Part shown: piece by piece, positions 13,822-22,900 of the stretch
Numbering within the stretch: the first letter of the stretch is position 1
Layout: every line of letters starts with the position of its first letter
Virus record (IMG/VR): IMGVR_UViG_3300027719_000003
Location: 1-64,000 of that record
Strand: one strand, 5' to 3'
Length of the DNA stretch: 64,000 nucleotides
Source: a virus
Notes under the pieces: model-generated
Told to the model about the DNA's origin: nothing
Databases searched by the model: none
Seen by the model: only the letters and a program-made list of their open reading frames with translations
Program-made: the position numbers and the translations under genes

Positions 13822-13853
13822 CTGCATACAACGAAAACAAGGAGGGCAAGGAT

Positions 13854-14276
13854 ATGGTAGCGGCTATTATGTTGATTTGGCTTGTGTTGGCCTTGGTGTC
13901 ATGGGCGTTTATGTACGGAGCTACAGTGAATGATGATGAGGACGAGGATATGAGTTTGGAACTAAGCAGAGGATTGGATTGCAGAACAGCTTTAGGCTAT
14001 AGGGGTGCCGGTTTTGCCAAGGGCTATGGAATTAGGCTCGGTGAGGAATATATCACCCCCGAGGATTTCGTAGAGTTCGTCATGTATGTGATGACGAATA
14101 CCGACCTTGCTCCTAATGATCCCCGTAGGGAATTGAAGGAGAGGCTGTCGGGGCTGATGGAGGTACCGGGCTTCAATAAGGGTAACGTGCGGTATTCTCA
14201 GGCACCAGAGGAGTTTGGGCCGGATTATCGTGTGCTGGCCCCGGATGAGTTTCCTGAGCCGGGAATGGGGGCGTAG
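13854..14276 (+). CDS. membrane-anchored hypothetical protein, 140 aa
   Basis: ATG 13854 follows CAAGGAGGGCAAG. The N-terminus is one transmembrane helix (VAAIMLIWLVLALVSWAF), then an acidic linker and a soluble domain (EYITPEDFVEFVMYVMTNTD). No family was recognised. It is the first gene of the rightward unit leading to packaging. Confidence 0.62.
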   Translation: MVAAIMLIWLVLALVSWAFMYGATVNDDEDEDMSLELSRGLDCRTALGYRGAGFAKGYGIRLGEEYITPEDFVEFVMYVMTNTDLAPNDPRRELKERLSGLMEVPGFNKGNVRYSQAPEEFGPDYRVLAPDEFPEPGMGA

Positions 14277-14277
14277 G

Positions 14278-14787
14278 ATGGACGGTAATATCGACAAGGT
14301 GCTGGATGAGTTTGACACTTCTAAATATTTATACGATCCCAACACCGGAGTAATTACAAAGAATGGCAAAGGTTGTGGCGCTATCACTAAAAAGGGGTAT
14401 TTGCGTATACAAAATGATGGTAAGAGAATTATGGCACACCGACTTGCATGGTTTTTGTATTTCAAATCATGGCCTTCTGGATACCTCGATCATATAAATG
14501 GAGATAGATTGGATAATCGTATTTCTAACTTGAGGGTGTCGTCTCCTAGGTTGAACGGATTAAATAAATCGATTCATCGAGATGGAAGGTTGTCTGGATA
14601 CAGTAAACAGCCTAATGGTAAATATAGGGCGGAGATATCATTTTCTGGGAAGAAATATTCTCTAGGAAACTATTTTACTGTGGCTGAGGCACACGCGGTG
14701 TATGAAGACGCCTTGGGTAAGGTGTTGGCTGGGAAGAATCCTATCTCCGCCGTTGCCATCGCCAACGCCGAGAAGGACAAGCCATGA
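14278..14787 (+). CDS. HNH homing endonuclease with AP2-like domain
   Basis: The 169-residue protein has an HNH core (MAHRLAWFLYF, GYLDHINGDRLDNRISNLRV; about 55-100) and a C-terminal AP2-like DNA-binding part (KYRAEISFSGKKYSLGNYF). Such free-standing enzymes cut DNA to spread their own gene. ATG 14278 follows GGGGGCGTAGG and overlaps nothing upstream; the stop overlaps the next start by four bases. Confidence 0.85.
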   Translation: MDGNIDKVLDEFDTSKYLYDPNTGVITKNGKGCGAITKKGYLRIQNDGKRIMAHRLAWFLYFKSWPSGYLDHINGDRLDNRISNLRVSSPRLNGLNKSIHRDGRLSGYSKQPNGKYRAEISFSGKKYSLGNYFTVAEAHAVYEDALGKVLAGKNPISAVAIANAEKDKP

Positions 14788-15017
14788 CTTATCTATGTAG
14801 TCCCGGTCGGTATGAATTTCGTGGTGCTCATATCGAGATGTCTGGTATTGGCGGGCCTTGGGCTGTGAAGGATAGCGGTGATCCTTATATCCGCTTGCCA
14901 CGTTATGTGTCAGAGGCCCTTGATGTTTTCTGGAAACTGCCGGAAGAAGAATGGAAGCAGTATCGTGTTGGTGGCGGGTGCATAGGCATTCCAGATGAAG
15001 GAGACAAAGATGATTGA
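14784..15017 (+). CDS. hypothetical protein, 77 aa
   Basis: The ATGA overlap with the HNH gene sets the start at 14784. The product begins MTYLCSPGRYEFRGAHIEMS and ends in an acidic tail. No family was recognised. Confidence 0.55.
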   Translation: MTYLCSPGRYEFRGAHIEMSGIGGPWAVKDSGDPYIRLPRYVSEALDVFWKLPEEEWKQYRVGGGCIGIPDEGDKDD

Positions 15018-15258
15018 CATTGAAGAAGTCGTAGCCGATAATGGCAGTATGATGCGGGTATGGAGATATGCTGATGCCCCAGAACTACTCAAGGGTCTTG
15101 TACTCAATTCAGATTGCTGTGATCTGGTAGTCGCTGTGCCTAGTGAGAAGTTAGGCATACTGGTAGATACCCCATTCATGGATTGGATGTTCGGGGATTA
15201 TATTGTCCCTGAAGTACACGATCTGGGCGAGTGGGTTATTTACTTCGTATTCCATTAA
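15010..15258 (+). CDS. hypothetical protein, 82 aa
   Basis: ATG 15010 follows AAGGAGACAAAG; an ATG at 14995 lies before that site. The product begins MIDIEEVVADNGSMMRVWRY. It is acidic and its end overlaps nothing. A terminator follows at 15281. Confidence 0.55.
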   Translation: MIDIEEVVADNGSMMRVWRYADAPELLKGLVLNSDCCDLVVAVPSEKLGILVDTPFMDWMFGDYIVPEVHDLGEWVIYFVFH

Positions 15259-15280
15259 GCTATAGTTTCATTACTATCTG

Positions 15281-15306
15281 AGCACCCCTAACCGGGTGCT
15301 TTTTTG
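15281..15306 (+). terminator. rho-independent terminator
   Basis: AGCACCC (15281-15287) pairs with GGGTGCT (15294-15300), followed by T5. Confidence 0.88.
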
Positions 15307-15322
15307 TTGTCTACGGGGGTAC

Positions 15323-15351
15323 TTGACAAAGTTAAGAAAGTATGCTATGGT
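15323..15351 (+). promoter_or_regulatory. sigma70-like promoter for packaging genes
   Basis: TTGACA (15323-15328), 17 bases including an extended TATGC, TATGGT (15346-15351), upstream of the small terminase gene. Confidence 0.75.
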
Positions 15352-15394
15352 GTATTCTCATATATAGCACTTATCTTATATAGAGGAGTTTACC

Positions 15395-16066
15395 ATGGGA
15401 CGGACTAAGGGACTTACTGATGCGATAATTATAGAAAAAGAGGGCGGTATCGCCAACGCCGTCGAGATTATGGGTACTGATGAGAACGGAATACCGACGA
15501 CTATCTGTGGTGTAGATATACTCCGCTACAAGCTCACCAAGTTCGAGGTGGAGTTTGTCATCGAGTACATGAACAACGGCATGAATGCCGTTTCTGCCGC
15601 GATGAAGATATTTGGCTTAAAGCGTATGGCGGCGGCTAAGGCGAAGGCCGCATACCTTATGAACAACGGCAGGGTATTCCCCCTGCTTCAGCTATTGCTA
15701 AAAAATAGTGTTAGTTCTTCTTTACAGTACAGCCCCGCTTTGCTTATGACGAATGTTCAGACATGGTTACAGTATGATATCAATAAATATTATACATCCG
15801 ATGGTGATGCTATCCCCCTTGAGGATATTGAGGAAGAGGCTCGTCAACTTATCAGCGGTGTGGACTATACCGTCAACTCTAAAACAGGTGAGCGCTATGT
15901 CACCTATAAGTTACCGGATAAGTACAAGGTTCTGCAAGAGTTGTCGTCCATCGTGAAATTCCTCCAGACGCTTACGACAGTTAATGCTGAGGACGAATCT
16001 GATGCCGAGCAGAAGCGCAAGGAAATTTTTGGAAAGTTTACGAATCATACCCCGGAGATTGAATAA
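15395..16066 (+). CDS. terS: terminase small subunit
   Basis: The 223-residue protein lies directly before the large terminase and overlaps it by one base (TAATG). A helix-turn-helix-like segment near residues 50-75 (EYMNNGMNAVSAAMKIFGL) fits DNA recognition, and the C-terminal half is helical for oligomerisation. The assignment rests mainly on position, size and this motif. ATG 15395 follows AGAGGAGTTTACC. Confidence 0.75.
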   Translation: MGRTKGLTDAIIIEKEGGIANAVEIMGTDENGIPTTICGVDILRYKLTKFEVEFVIEYMNNGMNAVSAAMKIFGLKRMAAAKAKAAYLMNNGRVFPLLQLLLKNSVSSSLQYSPALLMTNVQTWLQYDINKYYTSDGDAIPLEDIEEEARQLISGVDYTVNSKTGERYVTYKLPDKYKVLQELSSIVKFLQTLTTVNAEDESDAEQKRKEIFGKFTNHTPEIE

Positions 16067-17376
16067 TGGCTATAAAATATTCATGGGATGATATTGCTAC
16101 TATCAGGGAACATCCCCATATCCTTGGATTATTGGGTGGCAAGACCCTCCTTACTGAAATGCACTCCGATTGGATTCGGTATATATGGGACACCAATCAG
16201 GATAGGGCGCTCAAGGCCCATCGTGGTTCGTACAAGTCTACATCAATTATCGAGTGTGGTGTTCCTTGGCACCTTATGTGGAACCCGAATGATCGTATTG
16301 CTATAGTCAGAAAAACTTATACCGCCGCCGCTGAAGTGGTGCGCTCCATTGCCAACCTCATGGAAAATCCACTTGTGCGTCCGGTGTTTGAAAAGGCATG
16401 GGGTTCAAAATGGAAGTTCACTACAAAGCGTGAGGGGAAGTTAAATCTTTCTGTTAAGGAAACATCCACCCCACAGCTTTCTATAGAGGCGCTAGGGCTT
16501 GATTCCAATATAACAGGAAAGCATTACGACCGTGTAATATGCGATGACTTCATTGATCTGAATGATCGTATCTCTGAGGCTGAACGGGAAAAGACAAAAT
16601 TACTTATTCAGGAAATTCGCGCCAACATCATCGACCGCGACAAGCCCACGTCATTTATTGGTACTCCGTGGCATAAGCATGATGCGTGGACGATTCTGCC
16701 TCCAGCGTTGGAATACCCCATAGACAAAGCCCATCTCGTTACGCAAGAGCAGATAGCCCGTATCAAGAGCACGACGACACCGATTCTGTATGCTTGTAAC
16801 TACGAACTGCGCTTTGAGGCAGAGGATGACCTTATCTTCAAAAATCCGCATAAGGGTACATGGCATTATGACGAAGTGAAGGATGTAAAGGCTCATGTCG
16901 ATGCGGCGTTCAAGGGCGATCACTGGAATGCTCTGACGATAATGGGACGGATGCCAAATGGTAGACTTAATGCAGTTGGCTTTGCCTTCCACGGGAATAT
17001 CAAGGAATGGCTTCCATTCATCTGCCAGAAACTTATTCAATACGGCGCGAAGAGCCTGTATGTGGAGGACAACGCCGACCGCGGATATTCCGCTGACATC
17101 ATAAGTCAGAACCCAAATGTGAAGCGCGATGGTATCTGGGTTGAGTCGTATTTCGAGAAAATGCACAAGGAAGTCAAGATACAGACCTACGGCTATGAGG
17201 TATGGCCCATAATAGAATGGGCGAATGATACCGACCCTGAGTATATGGAACAGGTGTGCGATTGGCGTGTGAAGCAGGAACCAGATGATGCCCCAGACAG
17301 TATGGCGTCATTGATCAGAGAAGCAGGGTTCAGCACTGTAAGTGACTGGTCAAAATCGGCTATTTGGGACTATTGA
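16066..17376 (+). CDS. terL: terminase large subunit
   Basis: The 436-residue packaging motor has an ATPase domain with Walker A-like AHRGSYKSTSII (about 44-56; the usual Gly before Lys is Tyr), Walker B VICDDFIDL (about 155) and a coupling motif SFIGTPWHK. The C-terminal nuclease domain shows HVDAAFKGDHWNAL and YVEDNADRGYSAD. It cuts and pumps DNA into proheads. A second promoter follows before the portal gene. Confidence 0.92.
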   Translation: MAIKYSWDDIATIREHPHILGLLGGKTLLTEMHSDWIRYIWDTNQDRALKAHRGSYKSTSIIECGVPWHLMWNPNDRIAIVRKTYTAAAEVVRSIANLMENPLVRPVFEKAWGSKWKFTTKREGKLNLSVKETSTPQLSIEALGLDSNITGKHYDRVICDDFIDLNDRISEAEREKTKLLIQEIRANIIDRDKPTSFIGTPWHKHDAWTILPPALEYPIDKAHLVTQEQIARIKSTTTPILYACNYELRFEAEDDLIFKNPHKGTWHYDEVKDVKAHVDAAFKGDHWNALTIMGRMPNGRLNAVGFAFHGNIKEWLPFICQKLIQYGAKSLYVEDNADRGYSADIISQNPNVKRDGIWVESYFEKMHKEVKIQTYGYEVWPIIEWANDTDPEYMEQVCDWRVKQEPDDAPDSMASLIREAGFSTVSDWSKSAIWDY

Positions 17377-17404
17377 GCACTATTACGGGTAGTAAATTGG
17401 GGGC

Positions 17405-17433
17405 TTGACAAAATGACGAAAGTATGCTATAGT
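17405..17433 (+). promoter_or_regulatory. near-consensus sigma70 promoter for head genes
   Basis: TTGACA (17405-17410), 17 bases, TATAGT (17428-17433), with an extended TATGC before the -10. It is one of the strongest-looking promoters in the window. Confidence 0.85.
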
Positions 17434-17474
17434 GATATAACATAAGAGATTCACTATATAGTGGAGGTGATACG

Positions 17475-18875
17475 GTGGACGATCTATTCCCCGATAATAA
17501 TACAAAGACAGATTCTACCGGAATCATCCCCATAAAGAGCAGAGTGCCGCGTGGGGATGGATGGGGAAACGTCTTTACCGGATTGGGCGGCAAAAACGAT
17601 AAGTCAATTTATACGAAGTTTGGTACATCGTATATGATTGATGACGATACACTATCCAATATCTATACAGGTGATGGTTTGGGTGGCCGCATTGTTGATG
17701 TAGTAGCTGATGATATGACCCGCGAGTGGGTATATCTTGGTGAAGATGAGGATGCAAGTGCTCTCAAGGTCATGGAAGAGCTTCAACGGCTCAATGCCGA
17801 AGAGACCTTTAACTTGGGTATTAAGTGGCAACGTCTTCTTGGTGGAGCTTTGATTATTGTTGGGGCTATGGATGGGCAGTCCCCAGAGAAGCCACTTAAA
17901 CTGGACAAAATCAAAACTATTGAATACCTCAAAGTGGTGGATAAGACCTGTATCCCCATAACAGAGTGTATCTTTGACACAGACCCCCGCTCTGCTACCT
18001 TTGGACAGGTACAAATATATAAGATAAACTACTATGTGGGAACGCAGGTTGTTCCCATGTATGTTCATGCCTCCCGAGTCATACCACTACACAACGATAC
18101 AGTGCCAACACGCATAAATGGTTTGGTGGACGCTTCTACCCGTTATTGGGGTATGAGTTCTCTACAGCGTGTATATGATAGTTTGAAGGATCTGGGCGGC
18201 ATAACACAATCCACGGTGAATATCCTTATGGAGTTCATCATTGGCAAGTTCAAGATCAGCCACTTGGCAGAAATGCTTGCATCCGGTCAGGAACAGAAGG
18301 TTGTTCAGCGGCTGGAAATAATGAATCGTTCCAAGAGTGTCATAAACGCTGTATTGCTTGGCGATGATGAAGAGTACACAAGGGACTATGCTACCTTAGC
18401 GGGACTACCAGAAGTTATAGACAGGTTCATGCTTCAGCTTTCTGGTTCTACAGGTATTCCAGTTACACGATTGTTTGGACGTTCTCCTGCTGGCCTTAAT
18501 GCTACGGGGGAAAGTGATCTCCGTAACTACTACGATTTGATTGAGGCCAATCAGCGAAATAAACTGCTTCCGGCAGTGCGGCGTTTGGTATCCTTTGTTT
18601 GTAGTTACTCAGGTATTGCCAAGGCTCCTGATGTCAAGTTCAATTCGCTATATCAGTTGTCAGAGGAAGAGAAGGCTAATGTCGCCAAGACGTATGCCGA
18701 GACAGAAAAGATCACCGCTGAAACTGAAAAGATATATACTGATATGGGGGCCAGAGACCCGGCTGATATAAGCTCGGAGTATGGTTGGGAACCCGTGGAT
18801 GCAGAAAACTTTCAAGACCCAGAAGCCGATCCCAATATAGAGGACATTCCAGATGACACCAACAAGCAAAAATGA
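17475..18875 (+). CDS. portal protein (DUF1073 type)
   Basis: The 466-residue protein fits the DUF1073 portal family: DGLGGRIVDVVADDMTREWV, HASRVIPLHND, RYWGMSSLQRVYD, SGSTGIPVTRLFGRSPAGLN and RNYYDLIEANQRNKLLPAV. It forms the dodecameric DNA entry ring. The start is GTG 17475 behind GGAGGTGA. It overlaps the next gene by 23 bases. Confidence 0.88.
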   Translation: MDDLFPDNNTKTDSTGIIPIKSRVPRGDGWGNVFTGLGGKNDKSIYTKFGTSYMIDDDTLSNIYTGDGLGGRIVDVVADDMTREWVYLGEDEDASALKVMEELQRLNAEETFNLGIKWQRLLGGALIIVGAMDGQSPEKPLKLDKIKTIEYLKVVDKTCIPITECIFDTDPRSATFGQVQIYKINYYVGTQVVPMYVHASRVIPLHNDTVPTRINGLVDASTRYWGMSSLQRVYDSLKDLGGITQSTVNILMEFIIGKFKISHLAEMLASGQEQKVVQRLEIMNRSKSVINAVLLGDDEEYTRDYATLAGLPEVIDRFMLQLSGSTGIPVTRLFGRSPAGLNATGESDLRNYYDLIEANQRNKLLPAVRRLVSFVCSYSGIAKAPDVKFNSLYQLSEEEKANVAKTYAETEKITAETEKIYTDMGARDPADISSEYGWEPVDAENFQDPEADPNIEDIPDDTNKQK

Positions 18876-19827
18876 ATTTCAGATACTCTTTAAGTATCGT
18901 TGGAACACTTTGACAAAGCGCCAACAAGAGATGCTATTGAAAAAGAAGCCAAAGCGTCGTTATTATCCTATCGCCATAGAGCATTCTTATGCGGAAAGTA
19001 TATCGGCTTCTATGAAGATAGTGACAGCCTCAGTGCTGGGCAGGCTTGAGGGAAAGTTGGCAACATGGATGAAGATGAATGACCGTGGTGTCAGAGTAGA
19101 TAGCCCCGATGATGAACTTGAAGCCATTCTAAAAGAAGTTGAAGAAGAGATAGCCGCTATGTTTACAACAGGGGCATCACTAGGCGCTGTGTTCGATTAT
19201 GTCGAATCAGTTGCTAATCGTATCTTTGGTTTTGAAGAGATACAGTGGCAGTCACAGATAGAAGTTGTGTTGGGTATCCCATTGAAAACTGGTGCTCCGT
19301 GGTGGCCAGAGACGCAGAAACTATGGGTAAACGAAAATCACCGGCTGATTAAGAGTCTATCACAAGAATATATTACGAAGCTCAATACACTATTGACTAC
19401 AGGCTTTCAGTCAGGATGGTCATACGAAGAAATGGTTGGGGCTATTCAAAAGTTATCAGACAAGATTACTGGTTATCGCGCACGACTCATAGCGCGTGAT
19501 CAGGTTGGTAAGCTCCAGTATGCAATAACTAGGAACCAATTTGAGTCAATAGGTATGGATGGATATATCTGGTTGACTGCTCGTGATGAGCGTGTGCGTG
19601 GAAATCCAAATGGAAGATACCCAAAGGCGATTCCTTCACATTGGATTATGGATGACAAGGTATGCAAGTTCAGTGATCCCCATGTGTTTTCCGAGACTGG
19701 TGACGAATGGTTGCCTCGATATGCGACAATGCCAGACGTACATCCGGGACAAGCCATTATGTGCAGGTGCACAAGCACTCCATACTGGCTTCCGGTTCTT
19801 AGAGAAGCAATAGGGTCAAAGATATAG
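18853..19827 (+). CDS. Mu F-like head morphogenesis protein
   Basis: The 324-residue product follows the portal and matches the phage Mu gpF / SPP1 gp7 type. A helical N-terminal half precedes ITGYRARLIARDQVGKLQYA, then GYIWLTARDERVR, and a C-terminal VHPGQAIMCRCTS. Family members are minor head proteins, possibly ejected with DNA. The start is ATG 18853, within the end of the portal gene. Confidence 0.82.
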   Translation: MTPTSKNEFQILFKYRWNTLTKRQQEMLLKKKPKRRYYPIAIEHSYAESISASMKIVTASVLGRLEGKLATWMKMNDRGVRVDSPDDELEAILKEVEEEIAAMFTTGASLGAVFDYVESVANRIFGFEEIQWQSQIEVVLGIPLKTGAPWWPETQKLWVNENHRLIKSLSQEYITKLNTLLTTGFQSGWSYEEMVGAIQKLSDKITGYRARLIARDQVGKLQYAITRNQFESIGMDGYIWLTARDERVRGNPNGRYPKAIPSHWIMDDKVCKFSDPHVFSETGDEWLPRYATMPDVHPGQAIMCRCTSTPYWLPVLREAIGSKI

Positions 19828-19836
19828 GAGGATACG

Positions 19837-20004
19837 ATGCGATGTACGCCGGAACTGCTAAACCGTATTCAAGAAGCCGTTGAAGGCATTGAGTATGGTA
19901 CAGTGAGAATTACAGTTAATGATAAAGGCACCTATACGGAGATTAGTGTAGAAAAGAAAGACCGCATATTCAAGGTCTCCACTGCACCATATCACGAAGG
20001 ATAA
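19837..20004 (+). CDS. YezD/DUF2292-like small protein, 55 aa
   Basis: ATG 19837 follows AGGAGGATACG. The pattern LLNRIQEAVEGIEYGTVRIT followed by a charged E-K-K-D-R-I segment resembles the DUF2292 (YezD) family of short single-domain proteins. Function unknown. The gene sits between head morphogenesis and prohead protease genes. Confidence 0.65.
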   Translation: MRCTPELLNRIQEAVEGIEYGTVRITVNDKGTYTEISVEKKDRIFKVSTAPYHEG

Positions 20005-20085
20005 ACAATTTGAGGCATTTGTTTAGTTTTTGTGCTATAGGCGAAAATAGTCTATATGCAAATCTGAATATATAGGAGGTGCTAT

Positions 20086-20148
20086 ATGTCTTGTGGTACG
20101 GGGAAGAAAAAGCCCAAACCCGATAGCCCAAAGCCTAAGAAGAAGTAG
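20086..20148 (+). CDS. Lys/Pro-rich microprotein, 20 aa
   Basis: A 21-codon frame starts at ATG 20086 with a perfect ribosome site (ATAGGAGGTGC) and encodes MSCGTGKKKPKPDSPKPKKK. The strength of the site and the position inside the head operon argue for translation. The very basic product could bind DNA or scaffold. The 80 bases before it show no other feature. Confidence 0.55.
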   Translation: MSCGTGKKKPKPDSPKPKKK

Positions 20149-20155
20149 GTGAAGT

Positions 20156-21385
20156 ATGGCAAACAGATTTGATACGATTTTGGCACCTGACTGGATGTAT
20201 ACAAAGTTTGAGAAAACACCAGAGGGGTTCCTGAAGGGTAGAGCAGTCATCTGTAGTACGGGTATTTATGAATACCGCAGAGCTGACGGCTCCATTGTGA
20301 AGGAGCTAAGGCTACCTGAAGAGGTATTTGCCCCTGCCTTCCTTGAATCACTTAAACTCAAACCAGTTACGCTTGGTCATCCTGATGAGATGGTTACAGT
20401 AGATAATGTCCAAAAGTACCAGAAGGGTACACTAGGCGACAATCCTTCCAGTCCAAGTGGTACAGAGGGTAAACCCAACATGGTTGGTGGACAAGCTGGG
20501 TACCAGTTTTATAACACCGATATGTACCACGTGTCTATCGATATGATAATTCACGATGCCGACACCATTCGCGCTATTGAAGATGGCACGGATGAGTTGA
20601 GTGTGGGATATAGTTGTGATCTTGAACCGGCTACCCCCGGTGCTAGATTTTTGGGTCAGACCTATGATTACATTCAACGGCATCTTATCGCTAATCATGT
20701 TGCTGTGGTGGATACAGCTAGGGCCGGAGATGCCGCTAGAATACGTTTGGATTCCGACGATGCTATACTGGTAGATGCCAGCGAGCACGTTGAGGTTAAT
20801 ACAGGAGGAAACAATATGCCCGATCTGAAGATGTTCAAGATCGACGGAGTAGAATACTCTGCTGAGGCTAGGGTGCTGGAAGAGCTTCATACCGTTACGG
20901 TTAAGGCTGATGGGCTCAAAACGAGTCTTGATGCGCTGACTACGGAGAAGACTCAGCTCGAAGCAAAGTGTGATTCAGAGAAGGATCGTGCTGACATCGC
21001 TGAAGCGAAGGTCAAGGAGCTTGAGGCCAAGAAGATAGATCAGGCCGTGATTGATGTCGCCGTAGCGCGTAAGCTCCGTATTCTTGACGCGGCACGAGTG
21101 GCTGAGGTCGAGGTTACGGATGGCATGGCCGAGGTCGATATTCAGAAGGCCGTCATTACGAAGGTATTCCCCAAGGCAATCCTTGATGGCAAGGACAGTG
21201 TATACGTGGATGCCCGTTTTGATGGAGCGATCGAGACACTTGTCACTGTAGCCGAAATTACAGCGGATGCGTCTGTTCGCAATCTGAATGGTCATGTGGA
21301 TAGTGTTGAATTGGTGGATGCGTCTAAGGCTCGTGAAAAGTACATTGAGAGGCTTCAGCACGCTCACAACGTCTCTAAAGAATAA
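20156..21385 (+). CDS. prohead protease/scaffold fusion (DUF2213 type)
   Basis: Residues 1-190 match the DUF2213 protease family: LPEEVFAPAFLESLKLKPVT, then HVSIDMIIHDADTI, ELSVGYSCDLE and HLIANHVAVVD. Residues 225-310 form a charged coiled coil typical of scaffolds, so protease and scaffold are one chain. It should shape the prohead and cleave itself or the capsid during maturation. ATG 20156 follows AAGTAGGTGAAGT. Confidence 0.82.
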   Translation: MANRFDTILAPDWMYTKFEKTPEGFLKGRAVICSTGIYEYRRADGSIVKELRLPEEVFAPAFLESLKLKPVTLGHPDEMVTVDNVQKYQKGTLGDNPSSPSGTEGKPNMVGGQAGYQFYNTDMYHVSIDMIIHDADTIRAIEDGTDELSVGYSCDLEPATPGARFLGQTYDYIQRHLIANHVAVVDTARAGDAARIRLDSDDAILVDASEHVEVNTGGNNMPDLKMFKIDGVEYSAEARVLEELHTVTVKADGLKTSLDALTTEKTQLEAKCDSEKDRADIAEAKVKELEAKKIDQAVIDVAVARKLRILDAARVAEVEVTDGMAEVDIQKAVITKVFPKAILDGKDSVYVDARFDGAIETLVTVAEITADASVRNLNGHVDSVELVDASKAREKYIERLQHAHNVSKE

Positions 21386-21396
21386 GGAGGAATAGC

Positions 21397-21843
21397 ATGG
21401 GTGCTTATGGAACTATGGATGTCGCTATTCTCGGTCTGCCCTATGGTCTGGACTTTGAAGTTGAGAGCTTCCCTGCCGCCGCCGCGATAACGGCTGGTCG
21501 GCCTGTATATCAGACTCCGGGTACTCCGGGTTCGGTTCACCCGACGTATGCGTCTGGTGATGTGTTTATCGGTATTGCGTTGTTTGATCAGCGGGCCTCT
21601 GTTGATACTGTAGGAACTTACGATCAGTATGATGTCGTGAATGTTCTTACTGAGGGGCAGATTTGGGTGCAGGCTTCTGCGGCGGTTTCGACTGCTCCGG
21701 TTGCCGCGTATGCTACGTCTGGCGGTCTTTTTTCGCCGACTGCTTCTGGTAACTACAACGGTGGTTGTATGTTCCGTGGTAATCAGGCGACGGTCTCTGG
21801 TCTCGTGCTTGTTGAAGTCAACGGCCCGAAGCTGGTTGCGTAA
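21397..21843 (+). CDS. capsid decoration/cement protein
   Basis: The 148-residue Gly/Ala/Val-rich beta protein sits between protease and capsid genes. GDVFIGIALFDQRASVD and YDQYDVVNVLTEGQIWVQA resemble the phage cement (Gp24-like) proteins found at this position in DUF2213/DUF2184 phages. It probably stabilises the capsid surface. ATG 21397 follows AAGGAGGAATAG. Confidence 0.7.
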   Translation: MGAYGTMDVAILGLPYGLDFEVESFPAAAAITAGRPVYQTPGTPGSVHPTYASGDVFIGIALFDQRASVDTVGTYDQYDVVNVLTEGQIWVQASAAVSTAPVAAYATSGGLFSPTASGNYNGGCMFRGNQATVSGLVLVEVNGPKLVA

Positions 21844-21862
21844 GTTGAAGGAGGAATAGAAT

Positions 21863-22795
21863 ATGGCTACTAAGTACGACGCTTTCAACATCGACGCCAA
21901 CGAGTCGGCTTTCTTCAAGCGTGAGCTTGAGGTGGTTAAGTCTAAGACGTTTGATGTTAAGTATAAGCCTAACATGGCTTTCAGTCTCTTTCCTGTTTCC
22001 AGCGAGGCCAGTCCAGCCGCTGAGGTTATTACTTGGCGGCAGTTTTCCCGCGTTGGTATGGCCAAGATGGTTGCTGACTATGCTACGGACTTCCCCCGTG
22101 TGGACATCTATGGGGTAGAGTATTCGGTTAAGCCCAAGGACATTGGTTCTTCGTATGGTTACTCCATAGCGGAGATTCGCCGTGCGGCTATGGCTGGTCT
22201 GCCCCTTGAAACCCGCAGAGCTGAAGCGGCTCGCAGGGCGATTGAGGACAAGCTGAACAGTATTGCCTTTAGTGGTGATTCGGCTACCAACCTGAAGGGC
22301 TTCATTAACTACTCTGGTATTACAGAGTACACTGTTGCTTCCGGAGGCACAGGTGGCACCAAAACTTGGAGCACCAAGTCTGCGGATCAGATTCTGGATG
22401 ACATGAATGGCATCGTCCACGCTGTAGTGTCAGCGACGAATGGCATTGAACAACCTGATGTGATGTTGCTTCCGCTGGAGCAGTACAATCTGATTTCTAC
22501 CAAGCGCCTCGGCACTGATTCGGATACCACTGTTCTGGAATACTTCCTCAAGACCAACCGCTATATCAAGCGGGTGGAGTGGGTTACGGAATTGGCGGAT
22601 GCTGGTGATAGCACGACAGATAGAATGATGGTGTACGTGAACGACTCCAATCATCTCAATCTTGAAGTGCCCCTTATGTTTGAGCAGTACGATGCCGATA
22701 AGTCGGGCCTTAGCTACTCAATCCCGTGCATGGCGAGAACCGCAGGTATAATAATTTTCTACCCGGCCAGCGTTTCTTATGCGGATGGAATCTGA
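21863..22795 (+). CDS. major capsid protein (DUF2184 type)
   Basis: The 310-residue protein follows the cement gene and has the DUF2184 pattern: AEVITWRQFSRVGMAKMVAD, YGVEYSVKPKDIGSSYGYS, RAIEDKLNSIAFSGD and DVMLLPLEQYNLISTKR. It should form the HK97-fold shell. ATG 21863 follows GAAGGAGGAATAG. A strong hairpin follows the gene. Confidence 0.85.
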   Translation: MATKYDAFNIDANESAFFKRELEVVKSKTFDVKYKPNMAFSLFPVSSEASPAAEVITWRQFSRVGMAKMVADYATDFPRVDIYGVEYSVKPKDIGSSYGYSIAEIRRAAMAGLPLETRRAEAARRAIEDKLNSIAFSGDSATNLKGFINYSGITEYTVASGGTGGTKTWSTKSADQILDDMNGIVHAVVSATNGIEQPDVMLLPLEQYNLISTKRLGTDSDTTVLEYFLKTNRYIKRVEWVTELADAGDSTTDRMMVYVNDSNHLNLEVPLMFEQYDADKSGLSYSIPCMARTAGIIIFYPASVSYADGI

Positions 22796-22827
22796 GTAAT
22801 TCCTTTTAGTATAAGGAATTAGATGTG

Positions 22828-22858
22828 GTTGGGTCAGCACAAAAACTGACCCAACTTT
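22828..22858 (+). terminator. hairpin after the capsid gene
   Basis: GTTGGGTCAG (22828-22837) pairs with CTGACCCAAC (22846-22855), ten perfect base pairs, followed by TTTAC. A smaller dyad AATTCCTT/AAGGAATT precedes it. It probably lowers expression of the connector genes relative to the capsid. Confidence 0.75.
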
Positions 22859-22900
22859 ACTTCTTTACAGAACAGTTAGTGGATATACCACAAGGAGAAC

